NCBI GenBank assembly: GCA_026874595.1
Contig: CM049317.1
Coordinates: 55,524,118-55,588,117 of the forward strand
Direction: 5' to 3'
Length of the DNA: 64,000 bases
DNA from: Sipunculus nudus
Lineage: Eukaryota > Annelida > Sipuncula > Golfingiida > Sipunculidae
Part shown: one piece after another, positions 12,102-24,466 of the stretch
How the letters are laid out: each line of letters opens with the position of its first letter
Numbering within the stretch: position 1 is the stretch's first letter
The notes under the pieces: model-generated
The model's input: only the letters and a program-made list of their open reading frames with translations
Told to the model about the DNA's origin: nothing
The model's database searches: none
Made by a program: the position numbers and the translations under genes

Positions 12102-14179
12102 CAGTGGCGTACCTAAGTGGGCGGGAGGGGATGTCCGCCCCGGGCGGCACATATTGGGGGCGGCATTTCGTGGAATTAGTAAAATGAGTAGCATAAGGAA
12201 TTCCTAAAATATACAATTTTGGCTTTTTTGTCCCTTTCAAGAATTTAGAGATTATCAAGTGGGCAGTGGAACCTACAAAATGATTGGCGAACGATTTGCA
12301 CAATTGGGCGGGGGAGGGAGCATTTCTGTGAATTAGTATAATCAGTGGCATAAAGAGTTCATCATAAATGCAAATTTGGCCTTTATGTCCCATGTTCAAG
12401 TATTCCAGGAATTATAAACTGGACAGTGGAACCTACCAAATGATTAGCGAACGATTTGTAAAAATTTTTTTCATTTCGTGGAATTAGTAAAATGAGTAGC
12501 ATAAGGAATTCCTAAAATATACAATTTTGGCTTTTTTGTCCCTTTCAAGAATTTAGAGATTATCAAGTGGGCAGTGGAACCTACAAAATGATTAGCGAAC
12601 GATTTGCACAATTGGGCGGGGGGGGGAGCATTTCTGTGAATTACTTTAATCAGTGGCATAAGGAGTTCCACAAAAATTACAAATTTGGCCTTTTGTCCCA
12701 TGTTCAAGTATTCCATGCAAGGGTTATAAACTGGACAAACCTACAAAATGATCAGCGAACGATTTGCACATTTTCGGGGGCGGTATTTCTGGGATTTAGT
12801 ATAATCAGTGGCATAAGGAGTTCCACAAAAATTACAAATTTGGCCTTTTTGTCCCATGTTCAAGTATTCGAGGGGTTATAAACTGGACAGTGGAACCTAC
12901 AGAATGATTAGCGAACGAATTGTACATTTGTGGGGGCGACATTATTGGGATTTGGTATAATCAGTGGCATAAGGAGTTCCTCAAAAAGTTCAAATTTGGC
13001 CTTTTTGTCCATTTCAAAAAATTTCAGGGATTAAAAACTGGGCAGTGGAACCTACAGAATGATTAGCGAACGAATTGTACATTTGTTGGGGCGGCATTAT
13101 TGGGATTTGGTATAATCAGTGGCATAAGGAGTTCCTCAAAAAGTTCAAATTTGGCCTTTTTGTCCATTTCAAAGAATTTCAGGGATTAAAAACTGGGCAG
13201 TGGAACCAACCAAATTATTTGCAGACGATCTCTATAGAGCTATAAGCAAAAAAAAAAAATACATATCTGTAGTTATTCTTTGTTAGATCTGTGGTCTTGC
13301 AATGTACAATTGTTGTATATTGTGACAAATCATTTGAAATTAAATTATAATATATATTTAAATTATATCATTACTTGAAATTTATTTAAATGCTTTATTG
13401 AATAACAAATAGTCAGAGGTTCATAAATAAATCTCGCAAAGTGCAAAATCACTATAATTCTAAAATGATTTTGATGTAGCCTTGAATTAAAGTATGCTTT
13501 TAACTTTGAGGATATTTTAATTGAACAAAGTCAGTTTTTCCAAACATTGGATATTTTATATGAAAATATATTAAACATACCCTGCCTACGTATGTAGGCT
13601 TAAATCATGAATTACGCTTTTATAGTAAAGACCAAAGTACCTTGCATGCAGCAGTACCTTGCATATCTCAATAGCTCTTTTAGGTGTACCTGCTGTCATA
13701 TGCGATAACAAGAGGTGGAATTATAGATGTGACAAGGTATTTATATGCGTTGAGAATGGAATAACACTCACCAAATAAAGTTTTTCCCCAAGTTAAGTAT
13801 AAAGTAATTATGAATTGTGTTTACATGAATGATAAAAGATCAATTCCCACATTATATGTGTATCCTGCAGTGTAATATGTTTATAGTTACAATTTATTCG
13901 TTTTATTCCTTTCTGTTCACTTCATAATGAAATATACTTGTTTGAACTTCGAATGATCTTTTGATTTAAATTAGCAAAGAGACGTCTGCTCTTTAATATG
14001 TGGCGGAAGAATTCCCTGCCAGTGAATCCATATAAGTGCGTTGTTGTCAAATACAAGCCTATAACAAGGACATTTGCCACGATATTTTTCAATATGTTAT
14101 CCAGTTTTGTAATCTTTTGTTAGAGGGGCGGCAATTTCTAAGACCGCCCCGGGCGGCAATGAGGCGAGGTACGCCGCTG
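12102..14179. mobile_element. hAT-like non-autonomous DNA transposon carrying a satellite
   Basis: The left end reads CAGTGGCGTACCTAAG. The right end in reverse complement reads CAGCGGCGTACCTCG, and both continue into 'ccgccccgggcggc'-type sequence (12137-12150 left, 14144-14157 right). The element sits inside a G-tract: the 8 bases before it are all G and those after it are A then seven G, compatible with an 8-bp duplication typical of hAT elements. No transposase is present. The interior is a ~155-bp satellite (12150-13230) followed by about 870 bp of AT-rich DNA. The hAT assignment is inferred from end sequence and duplication length only. Confidence 0.6.
12150..13230 (+). repeat. satellite, about seven ~155-bp units inside the hAT-like element
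   Basis: Units start near 12161, 12315, 12468, 12625, 12782, 12939 and 13094. Recurring strings are 'agtggcataaggagttcc', 'ttggcctttttgtcc', 'gcagtggaacctac' and 'gattagcgaacga'. The first and third units share an AT-rich variant not seen in the others, suggesting two-unit duplication steps. Open frames in this array (for example near 12049-12399 minus) are a product of the periodicity, not genes. Confidence 0.85.
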
Positions 14180-14205
14180 AGGGGGGGGGGGGGGGGGGGG
14201 GGGGG

Positions 14206-14285
14206 CTCGTCCGGGATTCGAACACTTGTGGATGGCGCACATGTCCAGCGTTCCAACCGCTTTGCTAGAAGAGCAAGCTTCACTA
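14206..14285 (-). repeat. tRNA-like (Pol III box) fragment
   Basis: On the minus strand 'tagcaaagcgg' resembles a Pol III A box and 'gtgttcgaatccc' a B box at tRNA-like spacing. The D, anticodon and T stems do not pair properly, so this is a decayed tRNA or a SINE head and not a functional tRNA gene. It directly abuts the G-tract that flanks the hAT-like element. Confidence 0.4.
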
Positions 14286-14289
14286 GCGA

Positions 14290-14678
14290 GACATTTCGGT
14301 CCGCTTTTATGTCACCCCGTAACATAAGTAAAAACCGACCAAAGGCAAATGTAATAGGAGTTGTTCTGCCTCTACGGGACATTCTGAATATTGCTGCTGC
14401 AGCAGCTATGAGCTATGAAAGGTTCACAATGCCACTTCAGCAAAGCAAGTTAGAGTCAAGAACATCGAACCCACCGTCAACTTGACCAGATAGTAGCAAC
14501 ATTGACAACAACAATGAATTGCCGGGACTTATTCCTTCATAATTACGAAGGACTCGTTTTTATTTTTTTATAAAAACTCGTTTTATAAAATTCGTTTTTC
14601 CGAAATTTAAAATAAGGAACGAAATTTACCTCGATTAACTGTTTCGCTGCTTTTGAAAGGAAAATAGGATTAAGGATG

Positions 14679-14736
<58 letters not shown>

Positions 14737-15028
14737 TACGTTGATAATGATACGCCTAATGTCCTGGCAGTATCCCCCATTCGGATATTCGAGGTTCCAC
14801 TGTATAATATAAATATAGAAAATAATGTATATGTAGTTTACTGCAGTATTGATACAATCGATATTGAGCAAAAATGGTTACTGGGTTTTAGCCAGCAATG
14901 GTTTGTCGGTTTTGCCTGTCCTTTTAGCCAGCAATGTTTTGTCGGTTTTGCCTGTAAAATGTTTAGAAATGTTTCACATAGTTTTAAAGATTAAATTAAT
15001 TAATGAAATTGCCTTACGAAAGCGGATG
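14290..15028. other. AT-rich stretch with (TA)n(TG)n microsatellite
   Basis: A (TA)n run of about 44 bp followed by (TG)n lies at 14681-14736. No coding exon is recognised. Confidence 0.6.
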
Positions 15029-15216
15029 CAGGGGAGGGGTCCAGGGGCACTAGACCCCACCCCTTTTTCAGCCATGGCAACCTTTTTCAATGGTAAGAGG
15101 CCAATTTTTTTCGGCCTGGACCCCGCCCCCTTTCCGCACCTGGCGACTTTATTTTAGGTTTTACCATTAGTCCAGGGTTGGACACCTCCTTATTCTAAAT
15201 CCTGGATCCGCCCCTG
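15029..15216. mobile_element. MITE-like element with CAGGGG ends
   Basis: The left end is CAGGGGAGGGGTCCAGGGG. The right end in reverse complement is CAGGGGCGGATCCAGG. These inverted ends, and the short interior that alternates C-rich and G-rich blocks, fit a small hAT-type MITE. Flanks show no clear 8-bp duplication. Confidence 0.4.
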
Positions 15217-15219
15217 CTT

Positions 15220-16263
15220 ACTATAAATATATGATATAGACTCTTTGAAATAGTCCCAATGATTAAGGGCAAACTATTTCATTGCAATGTCTACAGTCAT
15301 TATATATACAGAGCTTTGTGTTTAATCAGCAATAGTAGTTTTGTCTTTACACAGTATTTACACAATATTTCATCTTTTTTATCATGAATTATTTAAAAAA
15401 ACATATTTGACACATGGCCTAGTACCAATGTCCGCACAGATTCAAATATCACCAAGCTATACAGAAATTTATCAACATGATCGGAGAGACAAAAATAATC
15501 TTATCGGGGTTTTACAATGTCGGATGACTTTTTCTAAATGTTTTTATATATATAACTGACTTTGATTTATTAGGGGTTACTGTGGGGTTGTACTGCATAT
15601 GGGATAATGACCAATTTGAATACCAGGCCGGATAGTGTGCTATCCCTTACGTATCTAAAATCCTGTTACAGAGTAGGACATGTGCTGTCTTGTAATACAT
15701 GATTAATGGCCAGGAACACTAAGCAATCCTGAAGGCTTAAAATGCTTAAAGCCAAGCCCTCACGATAGGCCTCAATGTCTCTAAACAACTTCACTTTTTC
15801 AGCTTGGTCGGTATCTGTGGCTTGTCTACAAACAGTCAGATTGCATTAATACACACAGATTGTTGCGATGTCCAAATGAGCAACCTGTTGTGTCAAGAAT
15901 ATTATGAGGCTCTTATGGAGCATTTATCAGTCAAGTTGCAGTCCTCAGTTGAAACGTTTCAAATCCCTTATGTGACCTGCTAAAAACTTTACTGCATTGA
16001 ATGAATTTTTCCTTGCCAAAAAGGGATGACCTTTGCTGGTACGCTGGCAATTTGTCCTGAATTGAGGATAAGGTATAATCCTCTTGGTCGTCGTCATCAA
16101 TTTCAATATAACATTATCGGAGCAGCCCTTGCATGCAAAAGGAGACCGCAACGGCACCGAACGGGTATTGAAAAACGAAAGTGAAACTGACATTTGGCAC
16201 AGATACATTAAGGCCATTAGTTTACTGGTATCCAGAGGCAAAGTAATTCCTATAAGACAGGTT
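15220..16263. other. stretch without recognised features
   Basis: Contains overlapping open frames on both strands at 15945-16275, neither framed by splice sites nor recognisable. Confidence 0.5.
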
Positions 16264-16420
16264 AATTATAAATAGGGGCGGGTTTAGAGGGGGCCCGGGG
16301 TGCAAACACTCTTTTTCCCTTTTTTTAAATAAGTTTATTCAGGAAAATATACATAAAAACAAAACGAGCAGTAGGAAGATTTTCCCCTCTTCCCAAAGAG
16401 TAATGGATATACAATTATCA
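16264..16420. mobile_element. probable transposon end plus LINE-like 3' tail
   Basis: 'aggggcgggtttagaggg' (from 16275) resembles the outer end of the CAGGGGCGGAT-type elements at 15029-15216 and 21065-21129. Immediately after it, 16317-16345 in reverse complement reads 'cctgaataaacttattt' then a run of A, close to the 3' end of the LINE at 39928. Both are fragments. Confidence 0.3.
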
Positions 16421-17805
16421 TTGAAAAAATGAAGGAAAAAAATTAATTATAATAAAAAATATAAAAATGTCAAATAGGATAATACAGGATTTACAGCGGC
16501 GCCGGATTATCCGTGCAGCATGCTGAACTCTGCAACTCTGCATGTACTCTTTGTTGCAGGGGCGAAGGCACCCCCACCCCGGTCTAAGGCCGACTTTGCA
16601 TGTCAATTGATGATAAACTTTCCAGACAATAGATATCTTACCGTTACTATAGGACAGTGAACACATGAAACTGTTGGTCATGTTTACATCTTGATAAATC
16701 ACTATGATTGTTCATATTATCGATCCTGGGGCCGTTATTTCTAATTTTTTTTTCATGAAATAAGGGATAATGAATCATGCATCTAAATTAAATGATTTCA
16801 AAGTTAACCTGATTGTAAAAATTTGACACATTTTCACCAATTATCAATTTTTATTTATGCTATATCAACTTTTTTCTCTTTTATTTATATTAAAACTGCT
16901 TCATGAATATTGAAGTTCAGGGCAGATTCTCCTCAGAGTCTAAATTATCTTAATTAGATTTTAATCTCGACAGTTTGGAACTAACATGAAATTTTACATA
17001 TTAGTATAGCGGTTGAGCCCCGGATAAAGAAATGGTTAAATGGGGAGGAATATAGAACGAATGCAGCGTGTAACCATTGCAGAATAATTGCCGTATCATT
17101 GCAAAATATAATGTAAAAGCACTTAATACTGATTTTAAATGGGAGTATTGGTAGAAATAATATCAAGACAGCTGCATTGAACTCACAGAGTTATCGTCAG
17201 TTTCTTCTAAAGCGGGCGCGTGTCACATATGTAAAGTATATATCGGGGCGTCACTACAATTTGCATGTAACGGGTTTAGATCGAACTGTGGCAAGTCAAT
17301 TAAGGGGTCACAATACGGGGTTTTTTTTACGAATAATAAACAGAGTCTTCTCTCATCTTTATTCCAATTTTCCCGATATTTCGGACGACATTTTTTAAAT
17401 GTAGTAGGATTTCGAGACCAAATCTATCTCAACATTAATAATCTTTAGTTCCAGAGTACACGAAATTCGATTTTTCGCCTATAAAGAAATTTATGTAGTC
17501 AGCCCATGTCCATCCTTCACGTGCTATAAAAGTCTTTATTTTCCTCCTGGAAAATGAAAAACTGCAGTCGTTTCCATAAGCTAACACACATATATTTTGT
17601 TGAATAAAGGTGTAAGTACCTTCAAAAAGTTTACCCAACGCATATGTTTCGGACCAGGGAAGAACTCATTTATTGCTTCGCTAGTAGGTGTCGCCGGTTC
17701 GGTATGAAAGGTCAATTACCATTTGTGCATAAGGAGTCCCTACTTTATCCAAAACCTGCACCACTAAGCTTATTCCGATTCAAACAGCAAAATACTATTT
17801 CTTTC
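16421..17805. other. stretch without recognised features
   Basis: AT-rich. Open frames are short and unsupported. Confidence 0.5.
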
Positions 17806-17920
17806 TTTGTGGAGGTAACCGCCTGAATTTTGAATGGAAACGTAACACTAGCTTACCACGTCTGCAGAATTCTATTTCGCTTTGGGACTGCTTGACAGGG
17901 CGGAAGCACTAGCTTTCCCT
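17806..17920 (-). repeat. SINE-A fragment, 3' part
   Basis: In reverse complement it ends with 'caggcggttacctccac', the tail shared with copies at 32150, 39762 and 62520. It also contains 'agaattct' preceded by an 'agtcccaaag' segment that aligns with those copies. The tRNA-like head is missing. Confidence 0.5.
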
Positions 17921-20900
17921 GATTAATACCCTGATGTCACGCTAGACCGGTGTCTACCGTAACAGCGGCTCCTGGTTTTGTAATGTACCCAATCACCGGG
18001 CCAGGGCCTTTCGTAAATGGGTTAGTTAAGAATCGATTGAAGTTACTTATACACGAATTAACCCAGGAATACGGGCCGAGAAAAAAATATTCCGGGAAAA
18101 AAATGAAAACAAAAATGTTGCAGCATACCACGGCTGACTACGTCTTTCGCTCCTCCGGACGGAACAAAATAAATATCAGATTTTTTAGAAAATTCTTCAA
18201 AATTTGTGAATTTTATGCGTAAGAATCTTTCGGGGTGGTGGTCAACGACCATCCCATTCAAACATCCCAAGCGTGTATGCTTGATGGGCAAAAACTAGAT
18301 CATCTCATGTCATGGAATATGGGCTGAATAAGTGAAAGCATACACGGGTTGGAAAGCATCCAACGATTGGACCCCTTTATGAAGGAGGCATTTCTTAGTT
18401 CAAAATAAACTATAAAGAAAAACTAACAATGGAGGAGGGTAAGATTAAGGATTCCTCCTCGTGCTTTTCCTGACTGAATTGTTCCCTCCCAGTTCAATTA
18501 CGTTATCCTCAGTCCAATTGTAGTCATATTAAACTAAAAGAGGTAACATTAATTCAGGATCTGTCCAGCATTTGGGCTTAAATTATATATACTACAAAAT
18601 CCAGATATCCAGCTGGGATTAGAAATCGAAGCCATTTTAGAATAAAAGAAAGATATGTCAATTACGGCGCTGTATGGCGGCTATGGCTATTCAAGGCATA
18701 ACCTTTAAAGGGAACAGCTTGCAGTTTCAAATGTGTCTGGTGTCAAGCTACGTTTCTCAACAGACCTCTTAGGTCATATAATAGACTTGAAAACCTTTGA
18801 AAAGATACACCAGCATTACAAGTATCTGAATGTTGTCAGTAAATGGCCAGGTCACATAAACTGTTTTTTTTACATAAGAAAGCCAAAATAATTGCTGTTA
18901 GATAAAACATTTAGAAAATTTACAGTCAGGTTTTAGCATATCAGAATCTCATTTTGCACAAATGTATCTTTTATTTCCGAAATGTTAGAAATGTTAGCTT
19001 AGGGACAGGCGCTCGAATACTTATTACTAGTTAAAGAATGTAAATGAAACAGCAAAAAGTTAGAATCTTATTTGCAACTGCTCTGCTTCCAATAAGAACA
19101 GACCCGCACTGAATTTTTGCAGCCTTGTGATAAGGCTGTCACAACTCTGCTGAGCACCAGTTTATATATGTCTTATTTTCAGCCAATGACAAAAAGTTGA
19201 CAAAAAATGTGTGCGGTACGTTCTACTCTTAATGGATACAGGGCAGCTGCAAAAGAAGATTCAGCATTGTGGAATTTATTACGCTTCCGAGGCAGCAGAA
19301 ATATGGCTTTTCTAAAGAAACTAATGAATTTACCACTGCCTGAAATGACTGGTTATGTTGGACTTCGACACTAGGTGGCTGGTCGGTGTCTGTTGAAAAA
19401 CATCGTGCGTATGATGTGACTAGCAGACAACCAAATGTCAGTTAACAACCACTAGAGAGGCAACATGGCTGCGCTCCAAGCGCCGCTTTATTAAGGTATG
19501 TTTCAAAACTTTGCAACCGTTTTTGGCATTATTAGCTATTATTAATTAGCAAACATAGTAGGTTATCTGGACCACTGATGAACACGCTCTGATAACAATG
19601 TAAATACCTTATCGCATCAGTTTTGTGTAGCGTTATTTTCTCGAGATAAATGGGGAACAGCCATATTTGCCATAAATCATGTGAACATTTCAGCCAGTCA
19701 TGGAGGATGTTACTTCCAGCAGCTGGTCTCATCTTATTGGTCCAACATACACGTCATCCATTGGAGTAATGTGAAATCGATTTCAAAATACCCACCGGGG
19801 GGGGGGGGTTACCTGAATTGGGAAAACCTGAAGCTTTTAAACCGGTATCGTGAATTTAGTTACAGCCTCACAGACCAAGGACTTAGACAGGAATCTCGCC
19901 ATTATAAAGTGTATGAATTTCATTGCTTGTAATTTGAAATTTGACTAAAATTGATACGGCTTGATACGACATCTATCAACTTCTTCAAAGTAAAATTTCA
20001 CACTTCCGCCAGAGGTCGTGCCCCATAAGTAATTTAAGGTAGCTCCCAATATTGTATATTGTTCCGTCGGGCACAAACCTTTTTTTTCTAAAAATCATTA
20101 ATTCCTATTCGGAAAAGCAGTAGGGGATCCCAAACTACCTCGAGGTCAAACTTTTTACTCGATCAGTGTTTCGTTCTATCTCAAATGCATTTCATATGTG
20201 AACCTCAGATGTCGTCAGAGCATCCATGTGAGCATCATAGTTATAGTGTATACACGTATTTTACTTTTATGCGTGTATTTCTTTATATTTTATATTTATA
20301 TTATACCTTAATTTCCATATTGTTTATATAATTAGTATTTATAATATCAAATGTTATTTATTTATATATCGACGGTTTAAACGGTTAAGTAGATCCTCGA
20401 AAATTCCTTCAGATAATTCTGTTTTCAGCTTAAATTATGGGAAAATTGGAAACTGTTTTCTTGGTTCGGGTCCATGGGGTTCGTGCATTACACACTGCCG
20501 GGTATCGCTGGTCAACTAGTAAAATTACTGTCCGCAAGAGTGATCAAGCGTAATCGAGCTTAGTGTTTATCTTTAAATGTTAATTTTAGTGAATGAGGGT
20601 ACAAGTGCCCAGAAGAAGGGATATAGAGAAAGACGACAAAAGACTTCTAAAGAAAATCACTTCAAAGACCAAACACTGTTTTTTTTTTCAATTTTTGCGG
20701 ATACAGATACTTTTTTATTAAACTTATTGATCGAAATCATTTAATTATTTAATGCTGATCAAAATACGCAAGTTGCCTCCGTTAGATCTTCAGCGAAAAT
20801 GTATTATATTCTGAGGCTGGCCTTACCTCTAAATAAATAATTAGTCTGCACGTCACCACTCTCAGAGAATATCAACGATACGTCATTTTTATTGAATTTG

Positions 20901-21064
20901 TAAATTTGCGGAATTTTAATTATTTGAGCATGCCCTGTAATGCTGTAATAATAAATATGTCAACATCATAATCATCTTACGTATTACTACATAATGTGGA
21001 CGAATGCCCATACAATAACATTTCTGTCGAAGAGAATTTCTTGTTAACCTTTACACACGTTATC
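17921..21064. other. long stretch without recognised features
   Basis: The 90-codon plus-strand frame at 17950-18222 overlaps a 77-codon minus-strand frame and neither is recognisable. At 19452-19494 an ATG-containing GC-rich patch ends in a good donor (AAG then GTATGT), but the frame stops before the donor, so at best it is an untranslated exon. A G-tract lies at 19797-19808. Confidence 0.4.
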
Positions 21065-21129
21065 CATTTCATGAAATGGCCCCTGCTTTACTAAAGCCAG
21101 GGGCCCTATGCATCCTTAATCCGCCCCTG
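21065..21129. mobile_element. transposon end of CAGGGGCGGAT type
   Basis: In reverse complement the sequence reads CAGGGGCGGATTAAGGATGC and continues through a small hairpin-like 'ccaggggcc...ggcccctgc' region. It matches the end type of 15029-15216. The other end was not located. Confidence 0.35.
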
Positions 21130-21649
21130 CAAATATGTATAGTTGTTCGAGGATATATGAACTGGTGGAAGCCCATTAGAAAACAAGAGTATCTTACCAT
21201 TGGGTACATAAAGCTGCAGTAACTTACAAGCGCGTCTCTTAACGAGTACTGGAAGCTAGGGCAGCAACGGACCTTTTGTAAAAAGTTATTACGTAATAGG
21301 CAATGTTTTGCAAAATCTCCGCGATTGAACTAATTCAAACTTGGAGACCTTACATTCGTGAAATAAAGACGTAAAAAGAAAAACCAATGCTTCTTTAAAA
21401 AAGAACTCCAAGCACTGTCTGTCAGTAAATGGCCAGGTAATGTTATCATTTTTTCAAGATTTCCAATCATGCCAAGAATATTACAGTGTTATAGAGTTTT
21501 TATCGGACCGTTTGCATTGTCAAGTTTAGTTACATAAAACAACCTCAGTGATCAGATTAAAAGAATGAGCAGCTTAATTACTTTGTTCTGAGCTTCTCAT
21601 AAATAGATTTTTTATGAAATGTCAGAAATTCCTCGTGTTATCTTCTCGG

Positions 21650-21895
21650 AACCCGCCCATGTCAATATGGAATTATCGTAGCAACTCATTGCTATCATTT
21701 TATGATAGGTTTCCGTTGGTAATTAATATGACAAGGGGACGACATGATAATAACAGGATTATTTTTGCTTAAAAGTTAAAAACAATTGAATAAAAGTGAA
21801 TTTTAATGAAAATTTTATTTTATTTTTCTGAAATATTCGATCGGCCAATTTCAAATGAAAATAAATATTTTTAAGACGATGGGTCAAAACTGACG
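21650..21895. repeat. diverged partial copy of the 37135-37415 MITE
   Basis: Shares 'catgataataacag' and the end segment 'gggt(c/t)aaaactgacgcg' with the element at 37135-37415, in the same order and orientation. Terminal arms are not preserved. Confidence 0.4.
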
Positions 21896-21899
21896 CGCG

Positions 21900-22980
21900 C
21901 GAAATGTAAGCAACCAACTACGGCCACTCGTACGACAACCAAATAGTAACTCCGATTTCTCTAAAACGACTGCCGGTTAGGTACGTAAGCGAAACTGCAC
22001 AACCGATCCCGACTACTGGTACGACGATCTGTCGTGATCACGTGACTGGTACATAGAGAGATACATACACAGGGCTAGGTAAATTTGGATTTGGATTATC
22101 CATGGCAGAAAAAAAATCTACATAGTGGATATAGTGGAGATTTGAATGAAGAACACTCTCAATAGAGCATTGTTCGATACTTTTGCTACATATGTCGTAG
22201 GTGATCGTAGGCAATCGGAGTCATGTGTCACTGGGTCTTTAAGCAACAAACAACCTACGATTTTGACTGCCTTGCGATTTCAGCATGGCTACGACAGATG
22301 GAACCGCCGTAGGTTTCGCAGTTTTTTTTCATCAATTTGTGGAAAAGTTCGAATATAAAATATATGTTGTATGACAGTCAATGGAAAATTGGTCAGAGCT
22401 GTCTCAGTCTTTTTAAAGCCCAGCATACACTTTACGAAATTTGGATACGATGGGATAGGAAGCAGGATACGACACGAAATCGTGGCTTCTTGGGTTCTTC
22501 TCGCAACGTCTATGTTGAGATCCGATACGACGTCCTACGATATTGGCTTCGTATCGCGTCGTATCGTACAATTGTCGTAAACTATCGCAAACCAGTCGTA
22601 TAGAGATATGTGACTGGGCCCTTAGTGACCACCGACCAATCGTACGGCTGGTCTCTGTGACCTGCGTCCAATCGATTAAATAGTCATTAACGATTAACTG
22701 GATGTAAGGTCCAGTCATACAGAGATGTAGACTAGTAACGACCAGCGTTATTGGTAAGTCAAGGACAATCGTGAGACGATCGTACGACAAGTCCTTGCAT
22801 GTCGTTCACTGGTGCTCGCGAACATTTGGTTGTAAGGAGGTCTTTGATCAGGTGCAATAACCTCTATACGACTGTGGTCGTGGGAATTTGTTGTCTTTAA
22901 ACGTTGGCATATTATCGTTCGACCGTCTTACGATTGTCTTACCAAGTCGCAAACAACAATATCCCTCTACAACAAATGCT
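21900..22980. repeat. CGTACGA-rich repeat region, probable nested MITE remains
   Basis: Motifs such as 'tcgtacgac', 'atcgtacgg' and 'cagtcgtat' recur many times. Two end-like strings in the same orientation, 'gtcactgggtcttta' (near 22228) and 'gtgactgggccctta' (near 22610), lie about 380 bp apart, suggesting two element ends. The several overlapping open frames (22146-22790) are by-products of the repeats. PIF/Harbinger-type MITE is possible (end adjacent to TAA/TTA) but unproven. Confidence 0.4.
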
Positions 22981-23055
22981 CCGACAGAAAGGTGTTTGAG
23001 AGTGATTCATGTTATACAGATTAAAGTCTTATACTAATATGACCGCAACTGTTTT

Positions 23056-23060
<5 letters not shown>

Positions 23061-23122
<62 letters not shown>
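23061..23122. repeat. (TA)n microsatellite
   Basis: About 31 TA units. It lies immediately beyond the 3' side of the Penelope-like element; another (TA)n lies at its 5' side (31912-31932). Confidence 0.95.
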
Positions 23123-23124
<2 letters not shown>

Positions 23125-23142
23125 CTCTGAAGAAAAACAACA

Positions 23143-23190
23143 CTGTTAATTCACAACAGACTGTTTCACGGGATGCGACCCGATCATCAG
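23143..23190 (-). ncRNA. possible relic hammerhead-ribozyme motif of the Penelope-like element
   Basis: On the minus strand CTGATGA (rc of 23184-23190) is followed by a short 'cggg...cccg' stem and GAAA (rc of 23164-23167), the order of a hammerhead core. A 5-bp hairpin (CTGTT/AACAG, 23143-23159) follows where stem III would be. Penelope-like elements are known to carry hammerhead motifs. Here stem II has a mismatched base pair next to the core and I do not see a clean stem I or cleavage triplet, so it is probably decayed. Confidence 0.35.
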
Positions 23191-23797
23191 GTGAATGTGG
23201 TTAGAATGAAGCTAACGTCGTGGTTTGAAAAGCCGAGACTTTACGAGATTACGAGATTATGCTTTGTGCGATTCGGGTGGGGGGGGGGGGCATGTGAAAG
23301 ACTGACACTGATCCTATTGTTCTCGGGTGCACAATAGGATTGGTCGGGGTACACGTGCGATACTGGAACATAACAGGGCAGGGCAAAGAGGTTATATAAT
23401 GTAGTAAATAGTAAATATAATACAAAGATATAACCAGGATGCTCAAACAGCATATTGAAATGATTTCTAATAGGGCCTTGGAAGCAGTGAACATATCAGT
23501 AGTATACATATGACATGATAAAAATACACATATACTGTGAAAATACACAATATACAAGGCAAATATACAATATAAAAGGCAAATATACTATACCCATACC
23601 AAGTGGTGCAAGTCTCCTAGCTGAAGGTCGTAAAGCCCATTAGACCAGGATAAAGTAGAACTTTCCTGTCATCCAATGGACTCCACGAGCCAGCAGTGAG
23701 AGAACAACTACCTGAACAAATGAGTCTGCCCAGCGGATCCTCGTTGGGGGGGGGGGGGGGTTGGGTTAAGGGGGCACGCTGAATATTAGTACGAATG

Positions 23798-24146
23798 CTA
23801 GGTTTTAAAATATTTCAGGGTGAATTTGTTTTGATGGCGGCACTTGGAGAGAATTTCAGCTCTTGAGTTCAACAATGATCCAGGGGGGGCCGTAGCTATA
23901 AGTAGCTTTTCAGACAAGCAGAGATCACACTTCCTAGTCCCACAGAAGTAAGGTGCTGCCTTGGCAGATATTTCCCAGGAGAGCTTGTAATTGATATTGT
24001 TGTCTTTTAGTGACCAAATGTGTTTAGACAGTTCAGTGTTTTTAGCGTGGGATCTGTTCCGAAAGGATTGCTTGTGGTTATTATATCTTGTCTTGAAATC
24101 ACCTTCAGTACACCCTATGTAGTGTTTCACGTCATTGTCTGTTTTA
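23798..24146 (-). pseudogene. GIY-YIG endonuclease domain of a Penelope-like element (3' half of a split ORF)
   Basis: About 115 codons are open to a stop at 23798. Near the start lies KHYIGCTEGDFKTRYNNHK, the YIG motif followed by the conserved R and H positions of the GIY-YIG nuclease of Penelope-like elements. LSKHIWSLKD follows about 15 residues later, and a Cys-rich segment (CGTRKCDLCLSEK) lies in the C-terminal third. The nuclease nicks target DNA for integration of the element. The first in-frame ATG (24130) is not the real start; the frame enters from the other half of the gene at 31394. Homologous residues continue right up to the target duplication at 24141-24146. No internal stop is seen, so the disruption is recent relative to decay of the domain. 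Confidence 0.85.
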
Positions 24147-24193
24147 TACGGAAGCGTATTGCTGCCACCTGGTAAAAGAAAAATAAATTATTT

Positions 24194-24466
24194 ATCTCGT
24201 ACGTACGACATAGTATCTCGTACGTACGACATAGTATCTCGTACGTACGACATAGTATCCCGTACGTACGACATAGTATCTCGTACGTACGACATAGTAT
24301 CTCGTACGTACGACATAGTATCTCGTACGTACGACATAATATCTCGTACGTACGACATAGTATCTCGTACGTACGACATAGTATCTCGTACGTACGACAT
24401 ATTATCTCGTACGTACGACATACTATCTCGTACGTACGACATATTATCTCGTACGTACGACATAAT
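24194..24466. repeat. palindromic 21-bp array, left arm (13 copies)
   Basis: The perfect 12-bp palindrome TCGTACGTACGA occurs 13 times from 24197 at an exact 21-bp period. Spacers are mostly 'catagtatc' with 'catattatc', 'catactatc' and 'cataatatc' variants. The array is open in several frames on both strands because 21 is a multiple of three; the SRTYDIV and MSYVRD repeat peptides are artefacts. Confidence 0.97.

Larger units (their letters stand above)
23123..24146 (-). mobile_element. Penelope-like retroelement, 3' segment
   Basis: This is the downstream part of a minus-strand Penelope-like element. It contains the GIY-YIG endonuclease frame (23798-24146) and about 670 bp of 3' untranslated DNA with a possible hammerhead relic, ending at a (TA)n tract. 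The upstream part is at 31394-31911, separated by the 24147-31393 insertion. Confidence 0.8.

Noticed and set aside
12049-12881. Three similar open frames of 81-116 codons
   Set aside because: They come from the ~155-bp satellite units and differ only by unit variation.
14206-14285. Functional tRNA gene
   Set aside because: A- and B-box-like strings are present, but the D, anticodon and T stems do not pair.
14036-14485. 149-codon plus frame and 97-codon minus frame
   Set aside because: They span a transposon end, a 25-nt G-tract (read as poly-Gly or poly-Pro) and a tRNA-like fragment.
17950-18222. 90-codon plus frame overlapping a 77-codon minus frame
   Set aside because: Neither has recognisable motifs or splice framing, and mutual overlap suggests chance openness.
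22146-22790. Cluster of overlapping 69-125-codon frames on both strands
   Set aside because: They overlap each other within a CGTACGA-rich repeat region. No domain or splice signal is seen.
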